DNA of 64,000 nucleotides from an uncultured Dehalococcoidia bacterium (GCA_958295935.1 OY282385.1:1798001-1862000); one strand, 5' to 3'. Counted from the stretch's first letter, positions 1 through 9,948 are shown. Notes: generated by a model from the letters alone, not told the origin. Made by a program: numbers and translations.

Positions 1-1
1 T

Positions 2-1282
2 CAGTTCCTGGGGACCGCGGGCACCTCACAGGTGGTAGCGGAGGCTCTGGGCCTGGCTGTCCCTCACGGCGCGCTGGCTCCGTCCGGCTCGTCAATATGG
101 AGAGACGTTGCGGTCCGTTCGGCCAGGGCGCTTGCCTACCTGGAACAGGCCGGTGTGACCTCTGCGGACGTGCTGACCGACGCCTCATTCGAGAATGCGA
201 TGTTCTTGCACGCTGTGTGCGGCGGATCTACGAACCTGCTGCTGCACGTGCCTGCCATCGCCCATGCGGCCGGGCGCAGAATGATGGAGGTTTCCGACTG
301 GGCAAGGATAAACAGGGAGACGCCGAGGTTGGTGGACGTGTTGCCGAATGGTCCGGTCGGCTATCCGACGTCGGTGTTCTATGCCGCGGGAGGCGTACCG
401 GAAACGATGTTGAGGCTGCGCGACCTTGGCCTGCTGCATACGGGTGCGCTGACCGTTACGGGCCGGACGTTGGGCGAGAACCTGGACTGGTGGGAGCAGT
501 CTGAACGGCGGTTCTCCGTCCGAAAGAGTCTGTTCGAGCTACGCGGGATCGATCCGAACGAAGTGATCATGAACGCGGACTTGGCGCGTTCGCGGGGTTT
601 GACGAGTACGGTGACTTTCCCTCTGGGCAACTTGGCTCCAGAAGGCTCGGTGATCAAGAGTACGGCGATCGACCCGGCGGTGGTCGATGAGGACGGCGTA
701 TACCGGAAGCTGGGTGAGGCCAGGGTGTTTCGTTCTGAGCGCGATGCGATCCGCGCCATAAAGAGCCGCGGCGATGACAGGATCAAGTCCGGGGACATCA
801 TGGTGTTGACCTGCTGCGGTCCTTTGGGTACCGGTATGGAGGAGGTGTACCAGATCACGGCTGCGCTCAAGCATTTGTCTTACGGCAAGCACGTGGCGCT
901 CATCACGGATGCCCGCTTCTCGGGCGTCTCGACGGGTGCTTGCGTGGGCCACGTGGGGCCTGAAGCTCTGGCCGGCGGTCCTATAGGGAAGGTGAGGGAG
1001 GGGGATTTGATAAGGATCGAGATCGACCGGGTCAGCCTTGAGGGACGCGTCGATCTGGTCGGTGCGGGAGGCGTTGAACGCGGCCGGGACTGGGGTGAGA
1101 AAGAGCTCGCCGGGCGTGCTTTGCCGGACGACCTCGCACCGCACCCCGGTTTACCGGACGACTCCCGCTTGTGGGCCGCACTGCAAAGCGCGAGCGGGGG
1201 AACCTGGTCCGGATGCGTCTTTGACGTTGACCGCATCATCGATACTCTGGAACGTGGTAAGCGGAGCCGGGAAGGTTCCTGA
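2..1282 (+). CDS. IlvD/Edd-family dehydratase, YjhG/YagF-like (5' partial)
   Basis: The frame is open from base 2, so the start lies upstream of the window and roughly the N-terminal third is missing. The protein matches the Fe-S dependent dehydratase family (dihydroxy-acid, phosphogluconate and sugar-acid dehydratases). A GTAGTSQ stretch is followed by [10 protein letters not shown] and, near the C-terminus, [21 protein letters not shown]-type sequence containing the serine that acts as base in this family. Phrases such as [24 protein letters not shown] and [18 protein letters not shown] fit the YjhG/YagF subgroup (D-xylonate dehydratase-like) better than classical IlvD. A sugar-acid dehydratase, removing water from an aldonate to give a 2-keto-3-deoxy acid, is therefore the best guess; the substrate cannot be told. 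It converges with the dehydrogenase on the other strand. Confidence 0.85.
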   Translation, partial: QFLGTAGTSQVVAEALGLAVPHGALAPSGSSIWRDVAVRSARALAYLEQAGVTSADVLTDASFENAMFLHAVCGGSTNLLLHVPAIAHAAGRRMMEVSDWARINRETPRLVDVLPNGPVGYPTSVFYAAGGVPETMLRLRDLGLLHTGALTVTGRTLGENLDWWEQSERRFSVRKSLFELRGIDPNEVIMNADLARSRGLTSTVTFPLGNLAPEGSVIKSTAIDPAVVDEDGVYRKLGEARVFRSERDAIRAIKSRGDDRIKSGDIMVLTCCGPLGTGMEEVYQITAALKHLSYGKHVALITDARFSGVSTGACVGHVGPEALAGGPIGKVREGDLIRIEIDRVSLEGRVDLVGAGGVERGRDWGEKELAGRALPDDLAPHPGLPDDSRLWAALQSASGGTWSGCVFDVDRIIDTLERGKRSREGS

Positions 1283-1336
1283 AGCGCGTCTCTTCTCAGC
1301 AAAGCCCTTTTCTGGTTTGGCGGCCTTCCGCCTGCT

Positions 1337-1433
1337 GGATTCCAGTTTTCGCCGGAATGAGGGTCGGCTGGGTGCAGGCCGGCCGGGCATATGGCCGATG
1401 CCCTGCCTGCACGGAGGAAGGTTGCAACCTTCC
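1337..1433. repeat. Intergenic inverted repeats between convergent genes
   Basis: Three structures sit between the stops of the two convergent genes. At 1337-1360 is a GGATTCC...GGAATGA element, the type often dispersed between genes in environmental bacteria. At 1372-1412 is a nested hairpin, with outer arms GTGCAGG/CCTGCAC and inner arms GGGCAT/ATGCCC around ATGGCCG. At 1416-1433 is a perfect 18-bp palindrome, GGAAGGTTGCAACCTTCC. No T-run follows on either strand, so a bidirectional terminator role is only an inference. Confidence 0.6.
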
Positions 1434-1466
1434 GGGTAGAGGAGCGGTGGAATCGTCGGTCGGTAT

Positions 1467-2588
1467 CTAGGAAGTATCCTGGCCTGCGGGCGGGGCCAGT
1501 TCAAAGGGGATATCGAATTCGGCGCAGATGCCCTTGAACCAATCGATCACCTCTGGGTGAAGCGGCACGCCTCGCTCCAATCGGTCGATCTCCTCCTCGC
1601 TCTCGAGCAGCCCGGCATAGGCGACGCGATCCTGCCCTGGCATGGGTTTGGTCTCTCTTAGCATTCTGAGCATGGAGTCCATGGAGTCCTTGAACTCGTC
1701 CGCCGGGCCAAAGGCGTCGATGCTGTACGCGGCGACGAAGTGTCCGCGTCGGGCGGTCGTCAGGTCCGCGAAGCCGGGTGCGAAGGACAGTTGTCCGCAA
1801 AGTATTTCGACCACGGTGCCTAGTCCGTATCCCTTGTGGGAGCCCATTTCCCGGGTGCCTCCGACGGGCAACTGCATGCGCTGCGTTTGGGCTGCGAATT
1901 CTCGGATGCGCTGTCCGCCTTCCATGTCCGGGGTGCCGTCGTCATGTGCAACCCATCCGGCCTGCATGGGCTGGTCGAGCCTTACCGCGAGGCCGACCTT
2001 GTTTCCTGCTATGGAGGTCATTGCGGCGTCGAACAAGAACATCGGCTCTCTTCGGGCTGGGGCGGCGACCGCGATGGGGTTGGTACCTATGCGCGGTTCC
2101 GCGCCGTAGGTCGGCACCATGGCCCTGCCTCCTGCGGTCATGCACCATCCGATCATGTCCTCTTCAGCGGCCATAGCGGCGTGGTATCCGGCTGCGCCGA
2201 GGTGGCCGGCGTTGCGGATGGTTACCACCCCGGAGCCATACTGCCGTGCTTTGTCGATGGCGATGCGCATGGCCTTTGGGGCTATCATCAGCCCCAACCC
2301 CCCGTCTCCGTCTATAAGCGCGGTTGTAGGTGTCTCACGGACCACTCGCCAGTCTGGCACGGGGTTTGTAACGCCGGCGCCGTACATCTGGACGTAGTGC
2401 CTCAACATGTTCGATACGCCATGGGTGTCGATGCCTTTTAGATCGGCGAACATGAGCACGTCGGCCCCGAGTTCAGCTTCTGCCTGGGGCACGCCGCATT
2501 TCTTGAAGACGGCCTCCGTGGTCGAACGAAGCGCGTCTACGTCAACCCGCGCGGCGATGTCATCCGGTACTTGGAAGTGCTTCAGCAA
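1467..2588 (-). CDS. Ldh_2-family (malate/L-lactate type) NAD(P)-dependent dehydrogenase
   Basis: The product belongs to the malate/lactate/sulfolactate/ureidoglycolate dehydrogenase family (type-2, unrelated to classical Rossmann LDH/MDH). It shows the family signatures KGIDTHGVSNMLR, IRNAGHLGAAGYH, IGTNPIAVAAP and GSHKGYGLGTVVEILCG, and is near the usual full length (about 373 aa). I chose the TTG at 2588 because AGGAAAGGA precedes it by about 9 nt and the resulting N-terminus (LKHFQVPDD) suits the family; an in-frame TTG at 2651 would add 21 poorly conserved residues. The oxidised hydroxyacid substrate cannot be deduced. Lying next to a sugar-acid dehydratase suggests a catabolic role, but the two genes are convergent and so are not one operon. 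Confidence 0.85.
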   Translation of the reverse strand: MLKHFQVPDDIAARVDVDALRSTTEAVFKKCGVPQAEAELGADVLMFADLKGIDTHGVSNMLRHYVQMYGAGVTNPVPDWRVVRETPTTALIDGDGGLGLMIAPKAMRIAIDKARQYGSGVVTIRNAGHLGAAGYHAAMAAEEDMIGWCMTAGGRAMVPTYGAEPRIGTNPIAVAAPARREPMFLFDAAMTSIAGNKVGLAVRLDQPMQAGWVAHDDGTPDMEGGQRIREFAAQTQRMQLPVGGTREMGSHKGYGLGTVVEILCGQLSFAPGFADLTTARRGHFVAAYSIDAFGPADEFKDSMDSMLRMLRETKPMPGQDRVAYAGLLESEEEIDRLERGVPLHPEVIDWFKGICAEFDIPFELAPPAGQDTS

Positions 2589-2756
2589 TCTATCGATTCC
2601 TTTCCGGTAGCGCGGGAACTTACGGCAGACTATGCCGGGGAGAACCGGCAATGAGGATTCTAGCGCCGCCGCGTTGGGTTATCCCATCGGTTCCGCGCTA
2701 CGCGTTCATGCCGGCCCTGCGCCGGTTGTCGAGAACTAGAGTGTAATCCTGACGCG

Positions 2757-2785
2757 TTGACCTGCCTTGACGGCGTTGCTACGCT
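2757..2785 (+). promoter_or_regulatory. Candidate sigma70-type promoter for tRNA-Ala
   Basis: TTGACC at 2757-2762 and TACGCT at 2780-2785 are separated by 17 bp. The -35 is close to consensus and the -10 is weak. Transcription would begin about 45 nt before the tRNA, just ahead of the hairpin at 2795-2820. Confidence 0.4.
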
Positions 2786-2794
2786 GAGAGTGAG

Positions 2795-2820
2795 GCTGGC
2801 CTCGGTGGTCTGAGGCCAGC
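2795..2820 (+). other. Perfect 9-bp hairpin in the tRNA-Ala leader
   Basis: GCTGGCCTC (2795-2803) and GAGGCCAGC (2812-2820) are exact inverted repeats around an 8-nt loop, ending 19 nt before the tRNA. There is no T-run, so it is more likely part of the 5' leader removed by RNase P than a terminator. Confidence 0.5.
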
Positions 2821-2839
2821 GCAGAGCGGCAGATGACTT

Positions 2840-2915
2840 GGGGACGTAGCTCAATCGGGAGAGCGCGGCGTTCGCAATGCCGAGGTTGGGGGTTCGATCC
2901 CCCCCGTCTCCACCA
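2840..2915 (+). tRNA. tRNA-Ala (anticodon CGC)
   Basis: A full cloverleaf can be folded by eye. The acceptor arms are GGGGACG/CGTCTCC and include the G3-U70 wobble that is the alanine identity element. The D-arm is GCTC/GAGC, the anticodon arm CGGCG/TGCCG with loop TTCGCAA (anticodon CGC at 2873-2875), and the T-arm GGGGG/CCCCC with TTCGATC-type loop. The discriminator is A2912 and CCA is encoded at 2913-2915. It reads GCG codons. Confidence 0.95.
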
Positions 2916-3103
2916 TATCCCCTGCTTGCCTAGTTACGGTCTGCAATCCTTCCCCATCGAGGGGAGGGGACTCGTCGGGCGTTCTTGGGGAAATCTCGAA
3001 AGCGGCGTTTCGGGTCATATGAGGCTCTGTTCGCCGATCTGCTAAAACCGGATGAAGGCGCTTTGCCGTTCTCTCAAATAGCCGGCTGGCAGGGTAGGTA
3101 CCG

Positions 3104-3667
3104 ATGTGTTCCGCTTATTCAGAGCGATGGGGCGTGTGCGTGTGGTTCACCGGTCTCAGCGGAGCCGGCAAGTCGGTTACCGCGAGGGCCCTGACTGAGT
3201 TGCTGAACAAGCGCGGGCGCGAAGTCACCCTGCTAGACGGAGACGTGGTTCGCGCTCATCTTTCCAAGGGTCTGGGGTTCAGCAAAGTGGACCGGGACGC
3301 GAACATTTTGCGAATCGGCTTTGTGGCGTCCGAGGTGGTTCGTCACGGTGGCATCGCCGTTTGCGCTGCTATCAGCCCCTACCGGGCTACTCGCGGCGAG
3401 GCTCTGAGGATGGTTGGTGCGGACCGGTTCGTCGAGGTGTTCGTAAATACGCCGCTTGGAGTATGCGAGCAGAGGGACGTCAAGGGGCTTTACAGTATGG
3501 CCAGGCGGGGGGAGATCAAGAATTTCACCGGCATAAACGATCCCTATGAACCGCCGATGAACCCTTCGATAGAGTTGGAGACGGAGGTTCTTTCCATAGA
3601 GGAGAACGCTCAAAGGATCATGGAGTACCTGGAAGGCCAGGGTTTCGTATGCGCTGCGGCCAGCTGA
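3104..3667 (+). CDS. cysC: Adenylylsulfate (APS) kinase
   Basis: It phosphorylates adenosine 5'-phosphosulfate with ATP to make PAPS, for sulfate assimilation or sulfation. The P-loop GLSGAGKS lies at residues 17-24. It is followed by the DGD motif (LLDGDVVR), the APS-binding AAISPYRATR segment and the lid region KGLYSMARRG...FTGINDPYEPP. At 187 aa this is a complete single-domain enzyme. The ATG is preceded by AGGGTAGG at good spacing. No ATP sulfurylase, PAPS reductase or sulfotransferase gene is nearby; it stands alone between two tRNA genes. Family assignment is secure. Confidence 0.95.
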   Translation: MCSAYSERWGVCVWFTGLSGAGKSVTARALTELLNKRGREVTLLDGDVVRAHLSKGLGFSKVDRDANILRIGFVASEVVRHGGIAVCAAISPYRATRGEALRMVGADRFVEVFVNTPLGVCEQRDVKGLYSMARRGEIKNFTGINDPYEPPMNPSIELETEVLSIEENAQRIMEYLEGQGFVCAAAS

Positions 3668-3719
3668 GCCGGCGCCTTTCCTGCCATCTCTGGGTAAACT
3701 GGCAGGCAGGGAACTGTCG

Positions 3720-3795
3720 GCCCCTGTAGCTCAGAGGATAGAGCAGCGGTTTCCTAAACCGCGAGTCGCGAGTTCGAATCTCGCCAGGGGCTCCA
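3720..3795 (+). tRNA. tRNA-Arg (anticodon CCT)
   Basis: The acceptor stem GCCCCTG/CAGGGGC is perfect, the D-arm is GCTC/GAGC, the anticodon arm GCGGT/ACCGC has loop TTCCTAA (anticodon CCT at 3753-3755), and the T-arm is GCGAG/CTCGC with loop TTCGAAT. The discriminator base is T3792 and CCA is encoded at 3793-3795. It reads AGG codons. Confidence 0.95.
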
Positions 3796-4056
3796 CTCTG
3801 CCGCGAGGGTTCCTAAAGAGGCTTTCCTCGGGATAGACCTCTGCCTGCCCCTTCCTGTTCCTGCCAGATTCTCAGGAGAGCCGGGATGCTGCGGCGAGCT
3901 GTTCACTAGCGCGGGCTTGTCGTGTTGAGTGACGGTTGGCGGGAACGTCGTTCTGTTCGCCGGAATGGCATGGAGTGGGCGGGGCTTGCAGGAACTTGCA
4001 GGAATAGGTACCGCAACTCATGGAACGTGCACCTTATGTATTGCTCATCAAACAGA

Positions 4057-4062
4057 TATACT
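4057..4062 (+). promoter_or_regulatory. Candidate -10 box for the RRM gene
   Basis: TATACT lies 26 nt before the TTG start, with a purine-rich ribosome binding site (AGGGAGA) between. No good -35 is seen 16-18 bp upstream. The prediction rests on the -10 match alone. Confidence 0.3.
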
Positions 4063-4087
4063 AGCTCGAAACAGGGAGAGCCGGATT

Positions 4088-4339
4088 TTGAACATCTACT
4101 GCGGAAACTTGACATACAACACAACGGACTCAGATCTCAGGTCGACATTTGAGACGTACGGGCAGGTCGCCTCGGCCGCCGTCATCATGGATCGCGAGAC
4201 CGGAAGGTCCAGGGGCTTTGGCTTCGTCGAAATGCCCAACGACGGCGAGGCTCGTGCGGCTATCGAAGCGCTGAACGGCCAGAATGTTGGCGGGAGGAAC
4301 ATTGTCATCAACGAGGCCCGACCTCGACGCGGGCGTTAG
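4088..4339 (+). CDS. Small single-domain RRM RNA-binding protein
   Basis: This 83-aa protein is essentially one RNA recognition motif. RNP2 is IYCGNL (residues 3-8) and RNP1 is RGFGFVEM (residues 42-49), with the aromatic residues that stack on RNA bases present in both. A short basic tail (ARPRRGR) follows. Such glycine-poor, one-RRM proteins are known in cyanobacteria, Chloroflexota and others, often as cold- or stress-related RNA binders; the RNA targets here are unknown. The start is TTG with AGGGAGA about 8 nt upstream; a longer frame opens further upstream but has no RRM homology. It stands alone, 292 bp after tRNA-Arg(CCT). Confidence 0.9.
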   Translation: MNIYCGNLTYNTTDSDLRSTFETYGQVASAAVIMDRETGRSRGFGFVEMPNDGEARAAIEALNGQNVGGRNIVINEARPRRGR

Positions 4340-4554
4340 ATTTCTTCTCTGCGCGTAGCGTCTGTCCTCGTCCCGGATCCGAACGTCGGCGGAGTCGGGG
4401 CAGCAGGAGGTCAGGCGCCGTGATAGCGCTCGCCTAGCCCGACCTGTAGCTGCGACGCTTCGCGGGCTATAACTTCATATATTCGACACGCCCAAGGCCG
4501 GGCGCGAGTATCGTGTCAACGTATACGAGCCCGGCGGAACCGGGGGGAATGCTG

Positions 4555-5910
4555 GTGAGCGAATCTACGAAGATACTCCTTGCGGAAAGCGAGATACCTT
4601 CCCACTGGTATAACGTTCAGGCCGACTTGGATCCTCCCATAGATCCGGCGCTCCATCCGGGTACGCTCCAGCCAGCCGGCCCGGACGACTTTGCGCCTCT
4701 CTTTCCGATGTCTCTCATCGGGCAAGAAGTGAGCCGGGAGCGCTATGTCGAAATTCCTGACGAGGTGTTGGACATATACCGGCTATGGCGTCCTACTCCG
4801 TTGTACCGGGCCCATCGCCTCGAGCGGGCCCTAGACACGCCCGCCCGCATCTTCTACAAGTACGAGGGCGTCAGCCCGGCCGGGAGCCACAAGCCCAACA
4901 CGGCGGTCGCTCAGGCCTTCTACAACAAGCAGGACGGTACGAGGCGGATCACTACGGAGACCGGCGCGGGTCAGTGGGGAAGCGCCTTGGCGTTTGCGTG
5001 CAACCAGATGGGCATGGAGTGCAAGGTCTACATGGTGTCTGCCAGCTACTGGCAGAAGCCGTACCGCAAGTCCATGATCGAGGCGTGGGGAGCCAGTGTG
5101 GTACCTAGCCCCAGCGTGGATACGAATGCCGGTCGGAGCATCAGGGAGCAGGACCCCGAATCTCCGGGCAGCTTGGGCATAGCCATCAGCGAGGCGGTGG
5201 AGGACGCGGCCACCAGGGATGACACGAAGTACTCGCTGGGCAGCGTTCTCAATCACGTGCTGATGCACCAGACGGTCGTCGGTCAGGAGGCGAAGCGGCA
5301 GATGGAGAGCGCGGACGCTTTCCCGGACGTGATCGTGGGGTGCGTTGGCGGCGGCTCTAACTTTGCCGGCATCACCTTTCCGTTCGTGCCGGATAAGTTG
5401 GCCGGCAGGGACGTTAGGTTCATAGCGGCGGAGCCTCAGGCGTGCCCGACTCTTACGCGCGGCAGGTTCGCTTACGACTTTGGCGACACCGCGGGTACGA
5501 CGCCTCTGCTCAAGATGCACACTCTTGGCCACACTTTCGTTCCGAACCCGATTCACGCGGGCGGTCTGCGCTACCACGGCATGGCCCCGCTCATCAGCCA
5601 GATGGTCGACTTGGGCCTGATCGAAGCCCGAGCCTTCCACCAGAGGTCGGTCTTTGCGGCTGCCGTGCAATTCGCCCGCACGGAGGGCATAGTTCCGGCG
5701 CCGGAGCCGGCCCACGCGATCAAGGCGACGATCGACGAGGCGCTTGCCTGCAAGGAATCCGGCGAGGCGAAAACCATACTCTTTCACCTCTGCGGACACG
5801 GCCACTTCGACATGTCGGCCTACGAGAGTTATTTCTCGGACGCCATGGTGGACTACGCCTATCCGGAAGAAGAGGTGAGCAGGGCCATGGAGTCTGTGCC
5901 CGCGGTCTAA
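4555..5910 (+). CDS. trpB: Tryptophan synthase beta chain-like, TrpB2 type
   Basis: This PLP enzyme joins indole and L-serine to give tryptophan. The PLP lysine lies in GSHKPNTA (about residue 113), the phosphate-binding loop is [11 protein letters not shown], and TETGAGQWG is the catalytic glutamate region. The N-terminus ([15 protein letters not shown]) and overall length of about 450 residues are typical of the TrpB2 branch rather than TrpB1, which partners TrpA. There is no trpA here. GTG at 4555 is chosen because GGGGGG ends 7 nt upstream; ATG at 4549 and GTG at 4513 are alternatives. It may salvage indole or serve a stand-alone role. Not clearly in an operon: ispG follows after 257 bp. 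Confidence 0.92.
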   Translation: MSESTKILLAESEIPSHWYNVQADLDPPIDPALHPGTLQPAGPDDFAPLFPMSLIGQEVSRERYVEIPDEVLDIYRLWRPTPLYRAHRLERALDTPARIFYKYEGVSPAGSHKPNTAVAQAFYNKQDGTRRITTETGAGQWGSALAFACNQMGMECKVYMVSASYWQKPYRKSMIEAWGASVVPSPSVDTNAGRSIREQDPESPGSLGIAISEAVEDAATRDDTKYSLGSVLNHVLMHQTVVGQEAKRQMESADAFPDVIVGCVGGGSNFAGITFPFVPDKLAGRDVRFIAAEPQACPTLTRGRFAYDFGDTAGTTPLLKMHTLGHTFVPNPIHAGGLRYHGMAPLISQMVDLGLIEARAFHQRSVFAAAVQFARTEGIVPAPEPAHAIKATIDEALACKESGEAKTILFHLCGHGHFDMSAYESYFSDAMVDYAYPEEEVSRAMESVPAV

Positions 5911-6167
5911 TAGGGGTCCCTGGCTCTGCCCACGAGGGCGCCCGCGACTTCCCGCTCCATCTGAACGATTTCCCGCTCGACGCCGGGGATAAGAGCCGGC
6001 GCAGACGGCGGCTCGCTCGTTGTTGGGCTTCTGTCCCATCCGGCCGGATAGTCGTGACCTGGACCGCCGCGGCGGATCCTCTTGGTATAGCGCCCGGAGG
6101 CTCCCCTGCGTGTAAACTCGATTGCACAGCTTGGAATCGACACGACTAGGCAAGGAAGACTGTTCGG

Positions 6168-7409
6168 GTGGAACCACGACGCCAGACAAAGCAGGTTGAC
6201 GTTGGAGGGGTACAAGTTGGCGGGGGCAATCCAATCGTGGTGCAGTCGATGACCGATACCGACACGGCCGACGTGGAAGCCACCGTCAACCAGACGAAGC
6301 TACTGGCGGAAGCCGGCAGCGAGCTGGTGCGGGTCACGGTGAACAACTCCGAGGCGGCGGGCGCGGTGCCGGAGATCCGCAAGCGGCTGGACGACGAGGG
6401 CTGCCGCGTGCCCATCATCGGGGACTTTCACTTCATCGGGCACCGTCTGCTCCGCGACCACCCGGATTGCGCCCGGACGCTGGCCAAGTTCCGCATCAAC
6501 CCGGGCAACGTGGGACGAGGCAATCGCCGCGACGAGAACTTCACTTCGTTTATAGAGGTGGCCAGGGACCTGAACAAACCTGTCCGCATCGGCGTCAACG
6601 CGGGCAGCCTCGACCAGGAGTTGCTCGTTGAGAAGATGGACGCCAACGCTCGTCGATCCCAGCCGCTCAGCGGGGATGAAGTGGAGCGGGAGGCGCTCGT
6701 CGAAAGTGCGCTGAGAAGCCGCGACGAGGCGGTCTCCATCGGTCTGGGGGAGGACCGCATAATCATCTCGTGCAAGGTATCCCGGCTGAGCCAGATGGTA
6801 GCTGCGTACAGGGAGCTGTCGCGGAAGACTGACGCGCCGCTGCATCTTGGACTGACCGAGGCGGGCATGGGTACGAAGGGCGTAGTGGCCACGACGGCCG
6901 CGCTTTCCATACTTCTGGAAGCGGGCATCGGAGACACCATACGAAGCAGCCTGACGCCTGAACCCGGCGGCGACCGCGCGAGGGAGGTGCGGCTTTGCCA
7001 AGAGATTCTGCAAGCCCTCGGTCTGAGGTCGTTCCGGCCTGCCGTAACTGCCTGCCCCGGTTGTGGGCGTACAACCTCTACGTTCTTCCGGGAACTTGCT
7101 CAGGACATACAGGAGCACTTGGACAACAGGATGTCAGTCTGGAAGCAGGAGTTCCCCGGAGTCTCGGATATGACGGTAGCGGTAATGGGGTGCGTGGTGA
7201 ACGGCCCAGGCGAGTCGCGTGCGGCGAACGTAGGGATTTCGTTGCCCGGCACGGGTGAAATGCCCCGAGCTCCGGTGTTCGTCGATGGGGAGCGGGCGGG
7301 TTTCCTGCAGGGCGAGAGTATCGCCGACGATTTCGTCTCTATCGTCGAAGAGTACGTGACGACTCACTACGCTTACGGGGTCTCCGAGTCTGGAGCTGCG
7401 CCTGAATGA
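6168..7409 (+). CDS. ispG: 4-hydroxy-3-methylbut-2-en-1-yl diphosphate synthase (IspG/GcpE)
   Basis: This is the penultimate step of the MEP isoprenoid pathway: reductive ring opening of MEcPP to HMBPP. It shows the IspG N-terminal TIM-barrel signatures ([44 protein letters not shown]). The [4Fe-4S] ligands are at C296, C299 (CPGCGR) and C342 with E349 (GCVVNGPGE). Length 413 aa is usual for the direct two-domain type. The start is GTG. Its stop overlaps the proS start by 4 nt (ATGA), so the two are translationally coupled. The usual upstream partners (dxr, rseP) are missing. Confidence 0.96.
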   Translation: MEPRRQTKQVDVGGVQVGGGNPIVVQSMTDTDTADVEATVNQTKLLAEAGSELVRVTVNNSEAAGAVPEIRKRLDDEGCRVPIIGDFHFIGHRLLRDHPDCARTLAKFRINPGNVGRGNRRDENFTSFIEVARDLNKPVRIGVNAGSLDQELLVEKMDANARRSQPLSGDEVEREALVESALRSRDEAVSIGLGEDRIIISCKVSRLSQMVAAYRELSRKTDAPLHLGLTEAGMGTKGVVATTAALSILLEAGIGDTIRSSLTPEPGGDRAREVRLCQEILQALGLRSFRPAVTACPGCGRTTSTFFRELAQDIQEHLDNRMSVWKQEFPGVSDMTVAVMGCVVNGPGESRAANVGISLPGTGEMPRAPVFVDGERAGFLQGESIADDFVSIVEEYVTTHYAYGVSESGAAPE

Positions 7410-9106
7410 GATTTTCCAAGCTCTTCGGAAAGACCCTTAGAGAGGCCCCGGCAGACGCTGAGACCGTCAGCCACAAGCTGCTGACGCGCGCCGGCTTCAT
7501 CCAGCAGGTCGCCGCCGGAATCTTCAGCTACCTCCCACTTGGCTGGCGTTCACTGGACAAGATCAGGCGCATTGTTAGGGAGGAGATGGACCGCGCAGGC
7601 GGGCAAGAGGTGAACATGCCTGTCGTGCAGCCGCGAGAGATTTGGGAACAGAGCGGCAGGGCCGATTCTTTCATTCCCCCCCTGGCCCAGTTCCTGGATC
7701 GGCGGGAGCGTCCGATGGTACTGGCCCCCACTCATGAAGAGGTTGTGACGGGTATGGCCAAGGCGGGGATGTTCAGCTACCGCGACCTGCCTTTCATTCT
7801 GTATCAGATACAGACTAAGTTTCGGGACGAGCCGCGCCCCCGCGGCGGTCTGCTGAGAGTGCGTGAGTTCGAGATGAAGGATGCTTACTCGTTCGATGCG
7901 GACGAAGAGGGTATGAATCTCAGCTACCAGGCGATGGCAGACGGATACAGGCGCATCTTTTCGCGCTGTGGGCTTAACGTCATCATGGTGGAAGCTGACT
8001 CCGGGCCTATTGGGGGGAGGGATTCAGCGGAGTTCGTGTTGCCGGCGAAGAGCGGGGATGACGTGGCCCTGGTGTGCGAGGAGTGCGGGTATGCGGCCAA
8101 CGCTGAGAAGGCCGTTTTCCGAAAGACTCCGAATCCGCCGGAGCGACAGGCCGCGCTAGAAAAGTTCTCGACGCCGGGCATAGAAACTATTCAGGACCTG
8201 GCGGCATTCGAGGGCGTACCGCGCTCCAGGACCGCGAAGGCGGTGTTCTACTACTCAAGCGGGCAGGTCACTCTGATTACCATAAGGGGGGATTACGAGG
8301 TCAACGAGACCAAGCTCAGGAATGCGCTGGGTGTCGAGGAGGTCAGGTTGGCGACGCCGGAGGAGGTTCGAGGAACCGGGCTTCCTGCGGGCTCGGCGTC
8401 GGCGGTGGGTCAGCAGTCGGTCAGAAGCGTGGTGGACGACTCGATAGAGTTGGGCTCCAATTTTCTCGCAGGCGCAAATGAAGAAGGTTTCCACCTTCGC
8501 AACGTCAACTTCCCTCGGGATTTCAAGGCCGACGTGTTGGCGGACGTCGCAGAGGCGGGGGACGGGTATCCATGTTTTCGTTGCGATGGATCACTGCGCG
8601 CGCGGCGGGGGATAGAAGTCGGCCACGTGTTCAAGCTCGGCGACGTGTACAGCGACAAACTGGGAGCGGGGTTCCTGGACGACGCAGGAAACCATCGCAG
8701 CGCTCTCATGGGGTGCTATGGAATCGGGATCGGGCGGCTGCTTGCGGCAGCGGTGGAGGCCAACCACGATGATAGGGGTATGGTACTGCCGCGAGCCATA
8801 GCCCCGTATGAGGTATACCTCGCTGGTATCAACATCGAGGACGACGGGGTACGCACAAAGGCCGACGAACTGTACCACTCGCTACGGGATTCGGGGTTGG
8901 AAGTCCTGTACGACGACCGGGACGAACCGCCCGGGGTCAAGTTCAATGATGCGGATCTTCTTGGTCTGCCCTTGCGGGCCGTCGTAAGCAGGCGCAGCCT
9001 GAAGTCCGGAGGGGTGGAGATCAAGCGGCGCGGCGCCCAGTCGGTGGAAGTGGTGTCGGTCGATTGCTCCGTGGAGGCCGCGCGCCAGGCCTTGGAAACG
9101 TCCTGA
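7406..9106 (+). CDS. proS: Prolyl-tRNA synthetase (bacterial type with editing domain)
   Basis: It charges tRNA-Pro. The order is class II catalytic core ([21 protein letters not shown] near the start, motif 2 around [21 protein letters not shown]), then a YbaK-like editing insertion (about residues 230-390; [26 protein letters not shown]), then motif 3 ([14 protein letters not shown]) and the anticodon-binding domain (YEVYLAGI...[23 protein letters not shown]). 566 aa is the normal length for the bacterial form. The start ATG overlaps the ispG stop. The ispG-proS pair is a common order in several phyla. Confidence 0.97.
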   Translation: MRFSKLFGKTLREAPADAETVSHKLLTRAGFIQQVAAGIFSYLPLGWRSLDKIRRIVREEMDRAGGQEVNMPVVQPREIWEQSGRADSFIPPLAQFLDRRERPMVLAPTHEEVVTGMAKAGMFSYRDLPFILYQIQTKFRDEPRPRGGLLRVREFEMKDAYSFDADEEGMNLSYQAMADGYRRIFSRCGLNVIMVEADSGPIGGRDSAEFVLPAKSGDDVALVCEECGYAANAEKAVFRKTPNPPERQAALEKFSTPGIETIQDLAAFEGVPRSRTAKAVFYYSSGQVTLITIRGDYEVNETKLRNALGVEEVRLATPEEVRGTGLPAGSASAVGQQSVRSVVDDSIELGSNFLAGANEEGFHLRNVNFPRDFKADVLADVAEAGDGYPCFRCDGSLRARRGIEVGHVFKLGDVYSDKLGAGFLDDAGNHRSALMGCYGIGIGRLLAAAVEANHDDRGMVLPRAIAPYEVYLAGINIEDDGVRTKADELYHSLRDSGLEVLYDDRDEPPGVKFNDADLLGLPLRAVVSRRSLKSGGVEIKRRGAQSVEVVSVDCSVEAARQALETS

Positions 9107-9249
9107 CCAAGCGCATATCCGCAGGTCTACTCATACCGACCTCTCCACCGGCGACGAGGTTTAGCCATGCGGTAAACGGGAGGTCGCCCGGCGATGCCTT
9201 CTACGCAGCGCAGGAGGCGGAGGCTGCGGGTCATTTCCGCTGAGCGCTC

Positions 9250-9948
9250 TCAATCCCGTGAATCCTCAGATCGAGATTCGGAAGGCGCCCGATGAGACTC
9301 CTCGCCTTTTACTTCTTCCAGCACGTCGAAGAAGTCATGGAATAGCTTGTAAGGGATGCCTGACTGTTCGCAGTGCGCGGCGAGAGAGGCACGCGCTATC
9401 ACGAGATCGGCCTGATCGGTCACGCACATATCGGAGATGCCGTCTCCGACGAAGATCACCCTGCGCCCCGCCCTGCGCTGGCTCCACAATCTGTCGCACT
9501 TGCATAGGCCGGTTCGCGGGCATTGCCGCAAGCCATCTGCGAAAGCCAAGCCTGGCCTGCCGTCCGGCCGCGTATCCAGGTCGGGAGCTGCTCTGACTAG
9601 CCGGTCCAGCCCGTTCGCCTCGAGGACCGCATCGACATAGAAACTCAATCCGTTCGATGCGACCTCGGCGTGAATTCCCCTCTGCGCGGCGTATTGGAGC
9701 AGTTCATGCAGCCCCGGCCTTGGTACGGCGATGGAGAGGGCGTACTCGGTCATTTCCGGGATTCGGGAAATTGGCAGGTGCGATATCTCGAATTCCCAAA
9801 GCTCCCTGATCCCAAATTGGCCTGTGCGGAATCTGGTCATCGCCTCGCGCCAGCCGGCGGATGCGAACTTTCGCACGACTGAATCTCCCACGTCGCGGGT
9901 GGTCAGGGTGCCATCGAAGTCGATCAGGATGGCAAGTGATGGGGGCAT
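9250..9948 (-). CDS. HAD-superfamily phosphatase, MtnX/SerB-like
   Basis: HAD motif I is DFDGTLT (residues 9-15, nucleophile D9), and motif IV is GDGISD near residue 168. A small helical cap lies between, and motif II is probably the serine in EVASNGLSFYVD. The layout (short cap, VGDGISDM, PYKLFHDFFDV near the end) resembles MtnX-type 2-hydroxy-3-keto-5-methylthiopentenyl-1-phosphate phosphatases and phosphoserine phosphatases. No methionine-salvage genes are adjacent, so the substrate is open. Start ATG at 9948. It lies alone, convergent with proS and divergent from the nusA operon. Confidence 0.8.
   Translation of the reverse strand: MPPSLAILIDFDGTLTTRDVGDSVVRKFASAGWREAMTRFRTGQFGIRELWEFEISHLPISRIPEMTEYALSIAVPRPGLHELLQYAAQRGIHAEVASNGLSFYVDAVLEANGLDRLVRAAPDLDTRPDGRPGLAFADGLRQCPRTGLCKCDRLWSQRRAGRRVIFVGDGISDMCVTDQADLVIARASLAAHCEQSGIPYKLFHDFFDVLEEVKGEESHRAPSESRSEDSRD

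Noticed and set aside
2757-2840. CTGAGA near the tRNA-Ala leader as a possible TPP riboswitch
   Set aside because: The other TPP-riboswitch elements (ACCTGATC...CCGGCG) are missing; the hairpin here is better explained as a tRNA leader.
2985-3194. Possible small gene overlapping the cysC start
   Set aside because: Out of frame with cysC, no recognisable domain, and no ribosome binding site of note.
4831-6234. 467-aa open frame on the minus strand opposite trpB2
   Set aside because: Arg/His/Gly-rich with no domain; it is antisense to a clear enzyme and runs open because of high GC at third positions.
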